A stretch of 64,000 nt of DNA from Modestobacter versicolor (GCF_014195485.1 NZ_JACIBU010000001.1:2852001-2916000); one strand, 5' to 3'; positions 7,365-16,343 are shown, counted from the stretch's first letter. The notes: generated from the sequence alone by a model not told the origin. Numbers and translations are program-made.

Positions 7365-9403
7365 CCAGCACCCCCACGCCCCTGGGCCCGGTCGACCCCG
7401 CGCGCATCCAGGAGGTCCTCGACGGCCGCTGGGCGCACGTGCGCCGCGACGCCCGCGAGCAGCTCGGCGACCCGGAGTACGCCCCGGTCTACGGCGAGTC
7501 GGTGGCCGAGGCCCGCGAGCGGGTCACCGCGCTGTCGGCCAAGCTCGCCGCCACCGGCCGGGTGGCCCTCGGCTTCCCCGAGCAGTACGGCGGCTCCGCG
7601 GACGCCGGCGGGTCGGTCACCGCGATCGAGATGCTGGCGTTCGGCGACCTGTCGCTGATGGTGAAGGCCGGCGTCCAGTGGGGCCTGTTCGGCGGTGCGG
7701 TGCAGGCGCTGGGCAGCGAGCGGCAGCACGACGCCTACCTGCCCGACATCATGAGCTTCGCCCTGCCCGGCTGCTTCGCGATGACCGAGACCGGCCACGG
7801 TTCCGACGTCCAGCAGCTGCGCACGACGTGCACCTACGACCCGGCCACCGAGACCTTCGACCTGCACACCCCGCACCAGGCCGCCCGCAAGGACTACATC
7901 GGCAACGCGGCCAAGGACGGCCGGATGGCGGTCGTCTTCGCCCAGCTGGTCACCCAGGGCGAGGGCCGCGGCGTGCACGCCTTCCTGGTGCCGATCCGCG
8001 ACGAGCAGGGGCGCCCGGTGCCCGGCGTCACCATCGGCGACGACGGCCCCAAGGCGGGGCTCAACGGCGTCGACAACGGCCGGCTGACCTTCGACCACGT
8101 CACCGTGCCGCGGGACATGCTGCTGGACCGCTACGGCCAGGTCGCCCCCGACGGCACGTACACCTCGTCCATCGAGAACGAGACCCGCCGCTTCTTCACC
8201 ATGCTCGGCACGCTGGTCCGCGGCCGGGTGAGCGTCGGCGGCTCGGCCGGCTCGGCGACCAAGCTCGCGCTGGAGATCGCCGTCCGGTACGGCGACACCC
8301 GCCGCCAGTTCGCCGCCCCCGGTGAGGACCGGGAGATCGTGATCAACGACTACCTGGTGCACCAGCGCAAGCTGCTGCCCGCGTTGGCCAAGACCTACGC
8401 CCTGCACTTCGCGCAGGAGGAGCTTGTCTCGACCATGCACGACGTGCAGAGCACCGGGGACGTCGACGAGGCCGCGCAGCGCGAGCTGGAGTCCCGCGCC
8501 GCCGGGCTGAAGGTGGCCAACACCTGGCACGCCACCCGGACCATCCAGCTGGCCCGCGAGGCCTGCGGCGGGGCCGGCTACCTGGCGGAGAACCGGCTGC
8601 CCGCGCTCAAGGCCGACACCGACGTCTTCACCACCTTCGAGGGCGACAACACGGTGCTGCTGCAGCTGGTCGCCAAGGGCCTGCTCACCGGCTACCGCGA
8701 CGCGTTCGGCTCGCTCGACGGCTGGGGCAAGGCCGCGTTCGTCGCCGAGCAGGTGCGGGAGACCGTGCTCGAGCGCACCGCCGCCCGCGGCCTGATCCAG
8801 CGGCTGGTCGACGCCGTCCCGGGCCGGGACGACGACGTCGCGTTCACCGACCGCGGCTGGCAGCTGAAGGCCTTCGAGGACCGCGAGAAGCACGTGCTGG
8901 ACGGCGCGATCAAGCGGCTCCGCCGGGGCGCGGCGACCAAGGGCATCAAGCCGTTCGACATCTTCAACGACGTCCAGGACCACGTGCTCGCGACCGCCGA
9001 GGCGCACATCGACCGGATCGTGCTGGAGGCCTTCGTCGCCGGCATCGAGCGCACCACCGACCCGGCCGCCCGGGCGCTGCTGGGCCGGGTGTGCGACCTG
9101 TACGCGCTGTCGACGATCGAGGAGCACAAGGGCTGGTTCCTCGAGCACGGCCGGCTCACCCCGACCCGGGCCAAGGCGCTGACCGGTGCGGTGAACGACC
9201 TGCTCAAGGAGCTGCGCCCGCACATGCGCACGCTGGTCGACGCCTTCGCCATCCCGGAGGCGTGGCTGAACTGCGCGATCGTCGCCGAGGAGCCGGCCCG
9301 CCAGGAGGCCATGGCGGCGCACGACGCGACGCTGCGCGCCCGCGGCGCCGAGCCGCAGGCAACCGCGACCGCGACGGCCCTGGAGATGGCTCCCGCCCAG
9401 TAG
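7361..9403 (+). CDS. fadE5: acyl-CoA dehydrogenase, FadE5-like
   Basis: A 680-residue flavoprotein, longer than the usual ~390-residue acyl-CoA dehydrogenases, with the extra C-terminal domain of FadE5/acyl-CoA-oxidase-like members. The stretch DTDVFTTFEGDN contains the expected catalytic base Glu427; GGAGYLAENR precedes it. MTETGHGSD near residue 140 fits the substrate/FAD region. It introduces the alpha-beta double bond of acyl-CoA in beta-oxidation. The ATG overlaps the tetR stop. With the divergent thiolase, reductase and hydratase it completes a beta-oxidation-like set under one regulator. Confidence 0.9.
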   Translation: MTSTPTPLGPVDPARIQEVLDGRWAHVRRDAREQLGDPEYAPVYGESVAEARERVTALSAKLAATGRVALGFPEQYGGSADAGGSVTAIEMLAFGDLSLMVKAGVQWGLFGGAVQALGSERQHDAYLPDIMSFALPGCFAMTETGHGSDVQQLRTTCTYDPATETFDLHTPHQAARKDYIGNAAKDGRMAVVFAQLVTQGEGRGVHAFLVPIRDEQGRPVPGVTIGDDGPKAGLNGVDNGRLTFDHVTVPRDMLLDRYGQVAPDGTYTSSIENETRRFFTMLGTLVRGRVSVGGSAGSATKLALEIAVRYGDTRRQFAAPGEDREIVINDYLVHQRKLLPALAKTYALHFAQEELVSTMHDVQSTGDVDEAAQRELESRAAGLKVANTWHATRTIQLAREACGGAGYLAENRLPALKADTDVFTTFEGDNTVLLQLVAKGLLTGYRDAFGSLDGWGKAAFVAEQVRETVLERTAARGLIQRLVDAVPGRDDDVAFTDRGWQLKAFEDREKHVLDGAIKRLRRGAATKGIKPFDIFNDVQDHVLATAEAHIDRIVLEAFVAGIERTTDPAARALLGRVCDLYALSTIEEHKGWFLEHGRLTPTRAKALTGAVNDLLKELRPHMRTLVDAFAIPEAWLNCAIVAEEPARQEAMAAHDATLRARGAEPQATATATALEMAPAQ

Positions 9404-9405
9404 TC

Positions 9406-9491
9406 GAAGGACCCCGTCCTCCTCACCCCTCGCAGGCTCGGGGCGAGCCTCTGGACGGGGCCGGGCGTCGGGCCCCTGCAGCAGGGCCGTT
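9406..9491. repeat. dispersed hairpin repeat, copy A (composite)
   Basis: It starts 3 nt after the acyl-CoA dehydrogenase stop with GAAGGACCCCGTCC and closes at 9454-9462 with GACGGGGCC, so the outer stem pairs exactly. A second right-hand end, GGGCCCCTGCAGCAGGGCCG, follows to 9491. Member of the family also found at 14654, 15652, 18703, 24933, 54329 and 54429. It may act as a transcription terminator; no long T tract follows. Confidence 0.65.
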
Positions 9492-9527
9492 CCAGCACGT
9501 CACCAGGGTCCGGGATGATCTGCGGTC

Positions 9528-10226
9528 GTGGACGTCGTGGCGGTGGGCGAGGCGCTGAGGGTGCCCGGCGCGGTCGACCTGACCGCGATCGTGATCGGTG
9601 CGCTCACCGGTGGGCTGCTCGCCGCCCGGGAGGGCTTCGCCGTCTCCGGCGTGCTGCTGCTGGCGGTGAGCACCGGGCTGGGCGGCGGGCTGATCCGCGA
9701 CGTGCTGCTCGCCGACGGCCCGCCGGTCGCGCTGACCAACCCCGCCTACCTGCCCACCGTGGCGGTGACCGCGGCGGTCACCTTCTACTTCTCCGGCTGG
9801 CTGTCCCGGCTGACCGGCCTGCTCGTGGTGCTGGACGCCGTCACCCTCGGCTTCTTCACCGTCATCGGCGCGCAGAAGGCCCAGCTGGCCGGGCTGCCCA
9901 GCGCCTCGGTCGTCTTCATCGGCACCCTGACCGCGGTCGGCGGCGCGGTGATCCGCGACGTGCTGCTCGCCCAGCGGGCCGACATCGTGCAGCCCGGGCC
10001 CTACAACGCGGTCGCCGCGCTGATCGGTGCGACGGTGCTCAGCGTCCTCGCCGGGCCGCTGGGCATGCCCCCGCTGCCGGTCGCGGCGATCACGATCGTG
10101 CTGGTCTCCGCGCTGCGGGTGCTGTCGGTGTGGCGCGGGTGGGAGGCCCCGGTCGCCGTCGACCTGCCGCAGCGGGCGCGCAGCCGGCTGGTGTCCCGCA
10201 CCGTGCGGCGCCGCCGGCGGCGCTGA
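9528..10226 (+). CDS. TRIC-family (UPF0126) cation channel / YicG-like membrane protein
   Basis: A 232-residue integral membrane protein with two repeats of the UPF0126 fold. The repeated signature GGGLIRDVLLA (about residue 52) and GGAVIRDVLLA (about residue 140) marks the internal duplication; about seven hydrophobic segments are visible. Prokaryotic TRIC channels conduct K+ and other monovalent cations; for YicG-type members substrate is not settled. The C-terminus is strongly basic. Start is the GTG at 9528. It lies alone between copy A of the hairpin repeat and a convergent phosphatase gene. Confidence 0.85.
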   Translation: MDVVAVGEALRVPGAVDLTAIVIGALTGGLLAAREGFAVSGVLLLAVSTGLGGGLIRDVLLADGPPVALTNPAYLPTVAVTAAVTFYFSGWLSRLTGLLVVLDAVTLGFFTVIGAQKAQLAGLPSASVVFIGTLTAVGGAVIRDVLLAQRADIVQPGPYNAVAALIGATVLSVLAGPLGMPPLPVAAITIVLVSALRVLSVWRGWEAPVAVDLPQRARSRLVSRTVRRRRRR

Positions 10227-10232
10227 CCGGCG

Positions 10233-13082
10233 TCAGGCCAGGTCGCGCCCGGCCCCGGGCACGACGTCGGGAGCCGGCTCGATGCCCGGCGGGACCCGCT
10301 GCGGCCCGGCCTCGGCGGGGCGGGGCAGGTCCTGCGGGTGCAGCCGCACGGCCAGCAGTGCGACGTCGTCCTCGGTGTCGGGCAGGTACATCAGCTCGAG
10401 CAGGCGGTCGCAGAGCTGCTGCAGGGGCAGGTCGGTGAGCCCGGCGAGCACCCGGCACAGCTCGGAGATCCCGGCGTCCAGGTCGCGGTCGCGCCGCTCG
10501 ACCAGGCCGTCGGTGTAGAGCAGCAGCGTGCCGCCCCGCTCGATGGTGGCCACCCGGTCGGTGCGCGGGCGGTCGGGCTCCACGCCCAGCAGCAGGTCCG
10601 GCTCACCGCAGTCGAGCAGGGTGACCCGGCCGTGGCCGTCGATCAGCACCGGCGGGGGGTGACCAGCGCTCGACCAGCGCACCCGTGCCTCGGCGAGGGC
10701 CAGCCCCGGCTCGTCCTGCTCCAGGCGCGCCACCAGCGCGGTGGCCATGGTGTCCAGGTCCAGGCCGGCGCTGGCCCGGTCCAGCCCGCAGAGCACCTCC
10801 GCGGGCGTGCCGCCGGTGTGGTGCCCGATGCCGCGCAGCAGCCCGCGCAGCTGGCCCATCGCCGCGGCAGCACCGCTGTCGTGCCCCACGACGTCGCCGA
10901 TCACCAGCATCGTGGCGCCGTCGGGCTGGACGAACGCGTCGTACCAGTCGCCGCCGACCTCCGCGCCGGCCGCCGCCGGGACGTAGCGGACGGCGATCTC
11001 GCAGTGGTCCGGCGCCGGCGGGGCGGTGAGCATGCTGCGCTGCAGCGTCTCCGCGAGCTGGCGCTGCTGCCCGAACAGCCGGGCCTGCTGCAGCGCCACC
11101 CCGGCCCGCCGGCCCAGCTCGAGGGCGGTGTCCAGCTCCACCTCGGTGTGCCGGCCGCGGTCGCCGGTCGTGTACAGGCCCAGCGCGCCCAGCGTCTGCC
11201 CGCGGGCGACCAGCGGGACGACGATGCCCGAGCGCGGGTCCAGCCGGGCCAGCGCGGCGCGGGCGTCCGGGTCGGGCAGCGCGCGCTCGACGTACCCGGC
11301 GTCCACCTCGGGGAGCACCAGCGGCCGCCCGGTGCGGGTGACCACCCGGGCTGCGGCGTGCTCGGTCATGCCGGCGGTCATGGCGCGGACGTAGTCGTCC
11401 AGCTGCCCCTCGCGCGCCGGGTCGCGGTGCGCGGACGCCAGCTGCCGCAGCCGGCCGCGCTCGTCGGCCACCACGACCCAGCACCAGTCGCCCAGCGCCG
11501 GGACGACGAGCTGCGTCAGCGCACCGATCTGCTCGGTGATGTCCAGCGACCCGGACAGCACCCGGCCCGTCTCCGCGAGCAGCTCGAGCCGGGCGTTGGC
11601 GGCAGCCATCTCGGCGACCGCGGCGTCGCGCGCCGCGTCGGCCTGCAGCCGGGACACGCTCAGCGCGATCTGCGCGGTGAGCGCCTCCAGCACCTCGACG
11701 TCGTCGTCGTCGAACCGGTGCTCGGTGCTCCACACCGCGACGAAGGAGCCGAGCAGGCGGCCCTCGACGCGCAGCGGCAGGGCGGCCAGCGCGTGCGCCT
11801 CGAGCACCCGGGTCAGCTCGGCCATCGCGGGGAAGCGGGCGGCCGCCTCCACGGGGTCGCCCAGCAGCACCCGCTCGCCGTGCCGGGCCACCCACTGCGT
11901 CGGGAGCTGGTCGTCCAGCGGGATCTCCAGGCCGTCGGGCGGTGGCGCGTCGACGCCCGCCTCGGCCGCGGCCACCTGGACGACGTCCATCAAGCGGCGG
12001 CCCATGTGCAGCTGCAGGGCGCCCGAACCGGGGTCGAAGACGGCCAGCGCGCCGGTCGAGGCCCCGAGCACCTCGGCGCCGCGGAGCGTGATGTGGGCGA
12101 GCTGGTCGATCCGGGTGGCAGCGGACAGCGCGGCGGCGACCTCCGCGATCGCCGTGGTGCGCTGCAGCGAGGCCAACCGCCGGTCGGCGGCGTGCCGGGC
12201 GTCGGTGACGTCGACCGTCGTGCCGAGGAACCGGACCGGCTCACCCGCCGGGTCGCGCACCACCCGGCCGCGGGAGACCGCCCAGCGCACCTCGCCGTCG
12301 GCCCGCAGCACCCGCATCTCGGTGACGAACTCGCCGGTGCCCTCGACGGCTGCGCGCATCGCCGCGGCGACGGTCGCGTGGTCGTCGGGGTGGATCTGGG
12401 CCATCAGCTCGATGTCGTCGCCGGCGTGCTCGACCGGGCCCTCCACGCCGAAGATGGCCGCGTTGCGCTCGTCCCAGTAGACGGTCCCGGTGCGCAGGTC
12501 CCGCTCCCACGTGCCGATGTCGCTGGCCTCCAGCGCGATGTCCAGCCGGGCCAGCGAGGCCCCGACCGCCGACCGCGCCGCCGACAGCTCGAGCTCGGCG
12601 ACGACCGAGGCGGACAGCTGCTCCAGCAGCTCGGCGGCGTCGTCCGACCAGTCCCGCGGCCGGGCGTCGTAGACGGCGAGCACCCCGACGACGTGCCCGG
12701 AGGCGGCCACCAGCGGCGCACCCAGGTAGGCCCGGACCTGGCCCGACGTGACGGCGGGCAGGTCGACCAGACGCTCGTCCAGGCCGGCGTCGGGGACGTT
12801 GAGCGGGCCGCCCAGGCGCACGGTGAGCGCGGAGAGCGCGCCGGTGAGCAGCGCGGGGCCGCCGACGGTGCCCGCCGGCAGACCGTGCCCGCCCACGACG
12901 ACGTCGTGGTCGGTGAACATGGTGACCTTCGCGTGGCCGGCGCCGACCAGCCGGGCCGCCAGGGCGGAGAGCCGGTCGAAGGCCGCGTGGCCGCCGACCT
13001 CGTCGAGGAGGCGGCGCGCCGCGGTCACCCGGTGCGGGTCGGTGAGCGGGTCGGGGGCGGCACCCGTGGCGTGCGTGGACAC
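10233..13082 (-). CDS. multi-sensor PP2C/SpoIIE-type phosphatase (GAF-PAS-GAF-GAF-PP2C)
   Basis: A ~949-residue soluble signalling protein. In order: GAF-like domain (about residues 20-170), PAS/PAC (about 180-300), GAF (about 315-480), GAF (about 500-670) and a SpoIIE/RsbU-type PP2C phosphatase (about 690-920). The phosphatase has metal-binding Asp residues in GGDWYDAF and GDVVGHDSGAAA. Such proteins dephosphorylate anti-anti-sigma (STAS) proteins in partner-switching stress pathways. A STAS protein is encoded at 62868 in this window, but its phosphorylation site is absent. The GTG at 13082 (VSTHATG) was chosen because upstream sequence is low-complexity Arg/Gly/Pro; a start at 13175 is also open. 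Confidence 0.85.
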   Translation of the reverse strand: MSTHATGAAPDPLTDPHRVTAARRLLDEVGGHAAFDRLSALAARLVGAGHAKVTMFTDHDVVVGGHGLPAGTVGGPALLTGALSALTVRLGGPLNVPDAGLDERLVDLPAVTSGQVRAYLGAPLVAASGHVVGVLAVYDARPRDWSDDAAELLEQLSASVVAELELSAARSAVGASLARLDIALEASDIGTWERDLRTGTVYWDERNAAIFGVEGPVEHAGDDIELMAQIHPDDHATVAAAMRAAVEGTGEFVTEMRVLRADGEVRWAVSRGRVVRDPAGEPVRFLGTTVDVTDARHAADRRLASLQRTTAIAEVAAALSAATRIDQLAHITLRGAEVLGASTGALAVFDPGSGALQLHMGRRLMDVVQVAAAEAGVDAPPPDGLEIPLDDQLPTQWVARHGERVLLGDPVEAAARFPAMAELTRVLEAHALAALPLRVEGRLLGSFVAVWSTEHRFDDDDVEVLEALTAQIALSVSRLQADAARDAAVAEMAAANARLELLAETGRVLSGSLDITEQIGALTQLVVPALGDWCWVVVADERGRLRQLASAHRDPAREGQLDDYVRAMTAGMTEHAAARVVTRTGRPLVLPEVDAGYVERALPDPDARAALARLDPRSGIVVPLVARGQTLGALGLYTTGDRGRHTEVELDTALELGRRAGVALQQARLFGQQRQLAETLQRSMLTAPPAPDHCEIAVRYVPAAAGAEVGGDWYDAFVQPDGATMLVIGDVVGHDSGAAAAMGQLRGLLRGIGHHTGGTPAEVLCGLDRASAGLDLDTMATALVARLEQDEPGLALAEARVRWSSAGHPPPVLIDGHGRVTLLDCGEPDLLLGVEPDRPRTDRVATIERGGTLLLYTDGLVERRDRDLDAGISELCRVLAGLTDLPLQQLCDRLLELMYLPDTEDDVALLAVRLHPQDLPRPAEAGPQRVPPGIEPAPDVVPGAGRDLA

Positions 13083-13240
13083 AGCCGACCGACCTCCCCC
13101 TGGCCCTGGCCCGGTGCGCACCGGACCCCGAACCGGCCGCCTGCAGCCGGGGCCCGCCGTCAGCGGACGCACCATGCTGGCACGTCCCGGGCCCGTGAAC
13201 CGGCAGCCCGGGGCCCACGGGTGTCCCCCCTCGGGGTGGG

Positions 13241-14374
13241 GTGCTCAAGCCCGGGCCGGTCGCGACCGATCAGGAGGAGGTGACGTCGACCCTCCCCGAC
13301 CGCTGGGACTGCCGCCCGCTGCTGGCCGGCGAGGACGACCTGACGGTCGTCTTCCAGCCGATCGTCGACCTGGCCTCGGCCGCGGTCGCCGGCTACGAGG
13401 CGCTGGCCCGGTTCCCCGGCACCGCCTCCCCCGAGGTCTGGTTCGCCGCCGCCCACGAGGCCGGCCTGGGCGCCGAGCTGGAGGCCCTGGCGCTGCGCAA
13501 GGCGCTGGCCGCGCTGCCCGACCTGCCGCCGAACACCTTCCTGACCGTCAACGTCAGCCCGCACCTGCTGGGCAGCGCCCCGGTCGCCGCCGCCCTCGCC
13601 GCCCCGGCGACGCTGCGCCGGGTCGTCGTCGAGCTCACCGAGCACATGCCCGCACCGGACCTGGCGGCGCTGCGCGCGCAGACCGCCGCGCTGCGCGGCC
13701 GCGGTGCCCTGATCGCCATCGACGACGCCGGCTCCGGGTACGCCGGGCTGCAGCAGCTCGCCGAGGTGCGCCCGCAGCTGGTCAAGCTCGACCGGGCGCT
13801 GGTCGCCGGCGCCGACACCGACCCGGTGAAGCTCGCGCTGGCCGAGATGGTCGGCACCTTCACCAGCCGGATCGACGCCTGGCTGCTCGCCGAGGGCATC
13901 GAGACCCCGGGCGAGCTGGCCGCGTTCGCCCGGCTCGGCGTCCCGCTCGCCCAGGGCTGGCTGTTCGGCCGTCCGTCACCGCACTTCGCCCCGCTGACCC
14001 CCGAGGTCACCCAGCTGGTGCGCACCCAGGTCGCCCGCGCCCAGCTGTCGGAGAGCGTGGCCAGCCTGCTCCGCCCCATCCGGCAGCGCGAGGCCTTCGA
14101 CGGCGACGACGGCCCGCCGCCCTACGTCGTCCTCGACCCCGCCGAGGTGCCGGTCGAGCTGGTGCTCGCCGACCTCCGCACCGGCGCCCCCTACCGGGCT
14201 CCGGTGACCCTGCGGGTCCCGCCGTCGGCCGGCGTCACCGAGACCCTGCAGCGGGCGCTGACCCGCCCGCCCGTGCACCGCTTCGACCCCGTGCTCTGCA
14301 CCGACCGCACCGGCGCCGTCCTCGGCCTGCTCCGCATCGAGGACCTCGCGTCGGCGGCAGCGGCCGGCACCTGA
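13241..14374 (+). CDS. EAL-domain c-di-GMP phosphodiesterase with C-terminal CBS-like segment
   Basis: A 377-residue protein. The EAL domain (about residues 20-260) has every expected catalytic element: YEALARF, Asn in TVNVSPH, Glu in VVELTEH, the Asp pair in IDDAGSG, Lys in VKLDR, Glu in AEGIET and Gln in AQGWLFG. It should hydrolyse c-di-GMP to pGpG. The C-terminal 120 residues look like a CBS-type sensory half (FDPVLCTDRTGAVLGLL). Start may be GTG 13241 or GTG 13280, which has AGGAGG directly before it. With the GGDEF proteins at 44-53 kb it completes c-di-GMP turnover. Confidence 0.88.
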   Translation: MLKPGPVATDQEEVTSTLPDRWDCRPLLAGEDDLTVVFQPIVDLASAAVAGYEALARFPGTASPEVWFAAAHEAGLGAELEALALRKALAALPDLPPNTFLTVNVSPHLLGSAPVAAALAAPATLRRVVVELTEHMPAPDLAALRAQTAALRGRGALIAIDDAGSGYAGLQQLAEVRPQLVKLDRALVAGADTDPVKLALAEMVGTFTSRIDAWLLAEGIETPGELAAFARLGVPLAQGWLFGRPSPHFAPLTPEVTQLVRTQVARAQLSESVASLLRPIRQREAFDGDDGPPPYVVLDPAEVPVELVLADLRTGAPYRAPVTLRVPPSAGVTETLQRALTRPPVHRFDPVLCTDRTGAVLGLLRIEDLASAAAAGT

Positions 14375-14445
14375 CCCCCGGGGCGCCCTGACCCGCGCCC
14401 CGGTGCACCACCCGCCCGCACCACCGACCGAGCAATGGAGCCCGC

Positions 14446-14619
14446 GTGAAGACCTTCGCCTGCGGGGACGTCGTCCCCGGCTGCACCACCACGTTCACCG
14501 GCCCGGACGACGACGCCGTCCTCGCCCAGGTCGCGGCGCACGCCGCGGCCGACCACGGGCTGGGCACGGTCCCGCCCGAGCTGGTCGACCAGGTCCGGGC
14601 CTCGATCGTCCTGGTCTAG
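14446..14619 (+). CDS. DUF1059 small protein
   Basis: A 57-residue protein starting at GTG 14446 (MKTFACGDVVPGC), with GGAG about 9 nt upstream. It has the DUF1059 pattern: an N-terminal Cys pair (ACGDVVPGC), a central FTGPDDDAVLAQV helix and an Ala/His motif AHAAADHGL. Function of DUF1059 is unknown; the Cys and His residues could bind metal. It follows the EAL protein by 71 nt on the same strand and precedes hairpin repeat copy B. Confidence 0.8.
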   Translation: MKTFACGDVVPGCTTTFTGPDDDAVLAQVAAHAAADHGLGTVPPELVDQVRASIVLV

Positions 14620-14653
14620 CGCCGCAAGGGCTCCCCGCGCGTGCCCAGCCGAT

Positions 14654-14710
14654 GGCCCCCTCCAGGGCACCGCCCCGAGCGTGCGAGGGGTGGGGAGGAG
14701 GGGGTCCTTG
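14654..14710. repeat. dispersed hairpin repeat, copy B
   Basis: Outer arms GGCCCCCTCC (14654 onward) and GGAGGGGGTCC (ending about 14707) pair exactly; between them are CGCCCCGAGC and GTGCGAGGGG. Read on the minus strand it starts 2 nt after the aldo/keto reductase stop (TGA-GC-AAGGACC). It lies between convergent genes and is a plausible two-way terminator. Confidence 0.65.
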
Positions 14711-14711
14711 C

Positions 14712-15635
14712 TCAGGCGCTGGCGTCGGTGAGCCGCTGGCGCTCGTCGTCGGTGAGCACCAGGTCCAGCATCGGCAGCAGGTCGGCGAGCTGCTCGACCG
14801 AGCGGCCGCTGGCGATCGGTGCGGTCACGGTCGGCTGGTCGGCCAGCCAGCGCAGCGCCACCGCGGCACCGGTGACGGCGTGGGCCTCGGCGACCTCCTG
14901 CAGCGCGGCGAGCACCCGGTCGCCCTTCTCCCCCACGTACTGCGAAGCGCCCTTGGCGCGCGGCGAGTCGATGGTCTCGCCGGCCCGGTACTTGCCGGTG
15001 AGGAAGCCGCGGGCGAGCCCGAAGTAGGGCATCGAGCCCAGGCCGTGCTCGGCGACGACGTCGCGCAGCTCGGCCTCGTAGGCCGGGCGCTCCATCAGGT
15101 TGTAGTGCGGCTGCAGCGCCACGTAGCTGGCGATGCCCAGCCGCTCCGAGGTCTCCAGCGCCTCCGTGAGCCGCTTGGCCGAGTAGTTGGACGCAGCGAC
15201 GTGGCGCACCTTGCCCGAGGTCACCAGCTCGTCGAAGGCGGTGAGCGTCTCCTCCAGCGGCGTCGTCTCGTCGTCGTAGTGCGCGTAGTAGAGGTCGATG
15301 ACGTCGGTCTGCAGGTTGCGCAGCGAGCGCTCCGCCGCGGCCCGGATCTCCGGCGCCGACAGCGGGTGCTCCTTCTCCCCCGGGCTGGCCTTGGTGGCCA
15401 CGACGATCCGGTCGCGCAGCCCGCGCTCGGCCATCCAGTTGCCCAGGATCGTCTCGGAGACGCCGTTGCCGTACATCTCGGCGGTGTCGACGAAGGGCCG
15501 CTGGGTGCTGGGGACGGCGTCGTGGAAGCGGTCGAGCAGCGCGAAGGACGTCGGCTCGTCGGCCGTCCACCCGAACACGTTCCCGCCCAGGCAGAGGTCG
15601 CTGACGGTGAGGTCGGTCCCGGGGAGCTGTGGCAT
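14712..15635 (-). CDS. aldo/keto reductase
   Basis: A 307-residue NADPH-dependent aldo/keto reductase with a TIM barrel. The catalytic tetrad is visible: Asp and Tyr in FVDTAEMYG, Lys in VATKASPG, and His in YYAHYDD. C-terminal PIASGRSVEQL fits the NADPH phosphate-binding loop. Substrate cannot be predicted. The ATG at 15635 is preferred over an upstream GTG because TAGCGT (15643-15648) stands exactly 7 nt before it, which predicts a leaderless mRNA. Hairpin repeat copies lie at both ends of the gene. Confidence 0.9.
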   Translation of the reverse strand: MPQLPGTDLTVSDLCLGGNVFGWTADEPTSFALLDRFHDAVPSTQRPFVDTAEMYGNGVSETILGNWMAERGLRDRIVVATKASPGEKEHPLSAPEIRAAAERSLRNLQTDVIDLYYAHYDDETTPLEETLTAFDELVTSGKVRHVAASNYSAKRLTEALETSERLGIASYVALQPHYNLMERPAYEAELRDVVAEHGLGSMPYFGLARGFLTGKYRAGETIDSPRAKGASQYVGEKGDRVLAALQEVAEAHAVTGAAVALRWLADQPTVTAPIASGRSVEQLADLLPMLDLVLTDDERQRLTDASA

Positions 15636-15642
15636 GACCGCC

Positions 15643-15648
15643 ACGCTA
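15643..15648 (-). promoter_or_regulatory. -10 box of leaderless aldo/keto reductase promoter
   Basis: TAGCGT on the minus strand, 7 nt before ATG 15635. Same syntax as the promoters of adh, serS, pheA and others in this window. The -35 region would fall inside repeat copy C and has no obvious TTGACA. Confidence 0.5.
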
Positions 15649-15651
15649 GAT

Positions 15652-15711
15652 GAAGGACCCTCCTGCCCCCCACCGCTCGCGAGCTCGCGGTGGGCCCCTG
15701 CAGGAGGGCCG
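15652..15711. repeat. dispersed hairpin repeat, copy C
   Basis: Outer arms GGACCCTCCTG and CAGGAGGGCC, inner arms CCCACCGC and GCGGTGGG (8 bp perfect) with loop TCGCGAGCTC. Unlike most copies it does not follow a stop codon; it sits directly upstream of the aldo/keto reductase promoter, in the gap divergent from HU. Confidence 0.7.
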
Positions 15712-16026
15712 TGAGGTGGCCGAACGCCCCGGAATACGTGACGGTTGTGACCTACGAGCAGGAAAACCCCGGAAATCCGGGGTCACGGCTGGCCAGGAAC
15801 GATCTCGGCATGGCAACGTGCCCGCCGTTGCTGGTCGACGACGTGGTCGGCCAGATCCGCCCGCCGGACCCCCGCTGCGCACCTGGTGCACGGCGGGGAG
15901 GCACGGTGGAGGGCCCCGGAGTCCGCCTGGACGGCCGGGGGACGCGTCCGGTCCGACCGGACGCGACGCAGACTGCGTCCGCCCCGAACGGGGGCGGGCC
16001 GCTGAGACAACAGCGAGAGGAACACG
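15712..16026 (+). promoter_or_regulatory. gene-free HU leader region with four successive hairpins
   Basis: No convincing ORF lies in these 315 bp. Perfect stems are at 15767-15782 (CCCCGG, loop AAAT), 15943-15965 (10-bp arms CGCGTCCGGT, loop CCG), 15966-15978 (ACGCA, loop GAC) and 15981-15995 (GCCCC/GGGGC). The last three are stacked directly before the HU ribosome-binding site (GAGAGG). The promoter position is uncertain; a -35/-10 pair was not recognised. The hairpins could form a structured 5' leader. Confidence 0.5.
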
Positions 16027-16314
16027 ATGAACAAGGCAGAACTCGTCTCCGCCATCGCCAAGCGCGCCGAGGTCCCCGCCTCGACCGTCGACTCCGTCAT
16101 CAACGGGCTCCAGGAGGAGCTCGTCGAGGCGATCACCCGGGGCGAGAAGGTCGCCGTCCCCGGCCTGCTGACCGTCGAGCGCTCGCAGCGCTCCGCCCGC
16201 ACCGGCCGCAACCCGCAGACCGGTGAGTCGATCGAGATCGCCGCGGCGCACACCGCCAAGGTGACCGCCGGCTCCAACCTCAAGAAGGCCGCTGCCGCCG
16301 TCCCGGTCAAGTAG
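16027..16314 (+). CDS. hup: histone-like DNA-binding protein HU
   Basis: A 95-residue HU-family protein beginning MNKAELVSAIAKRA, with the dimerisation helices and the beta-arm region carrying RTGRNPQTGE, where Pro is the DNA-kinking residue. It lacks the long Lys/Ala tail of mycobacterial HupB. It bends and compacts DNA. AGCGAGAGGAACACG before the ATG provides the ribosome-binding site. A hairpin terminator follows about 30 nt after the stop and the upstream region is unusually structured. Confidence 0.95.
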   Translation: MNKAELVSAIAKRAEVPASTVDSVINGLQEELVEAITRGEKVAVPGLLTVERSQRSARTGRNPQTGESIEIAAAHTAKVTAGSNLKKAAAAVPVK

Positions 16315-16343
16315 CCGACCGAGGCCGACCGCCTCACGCACCA

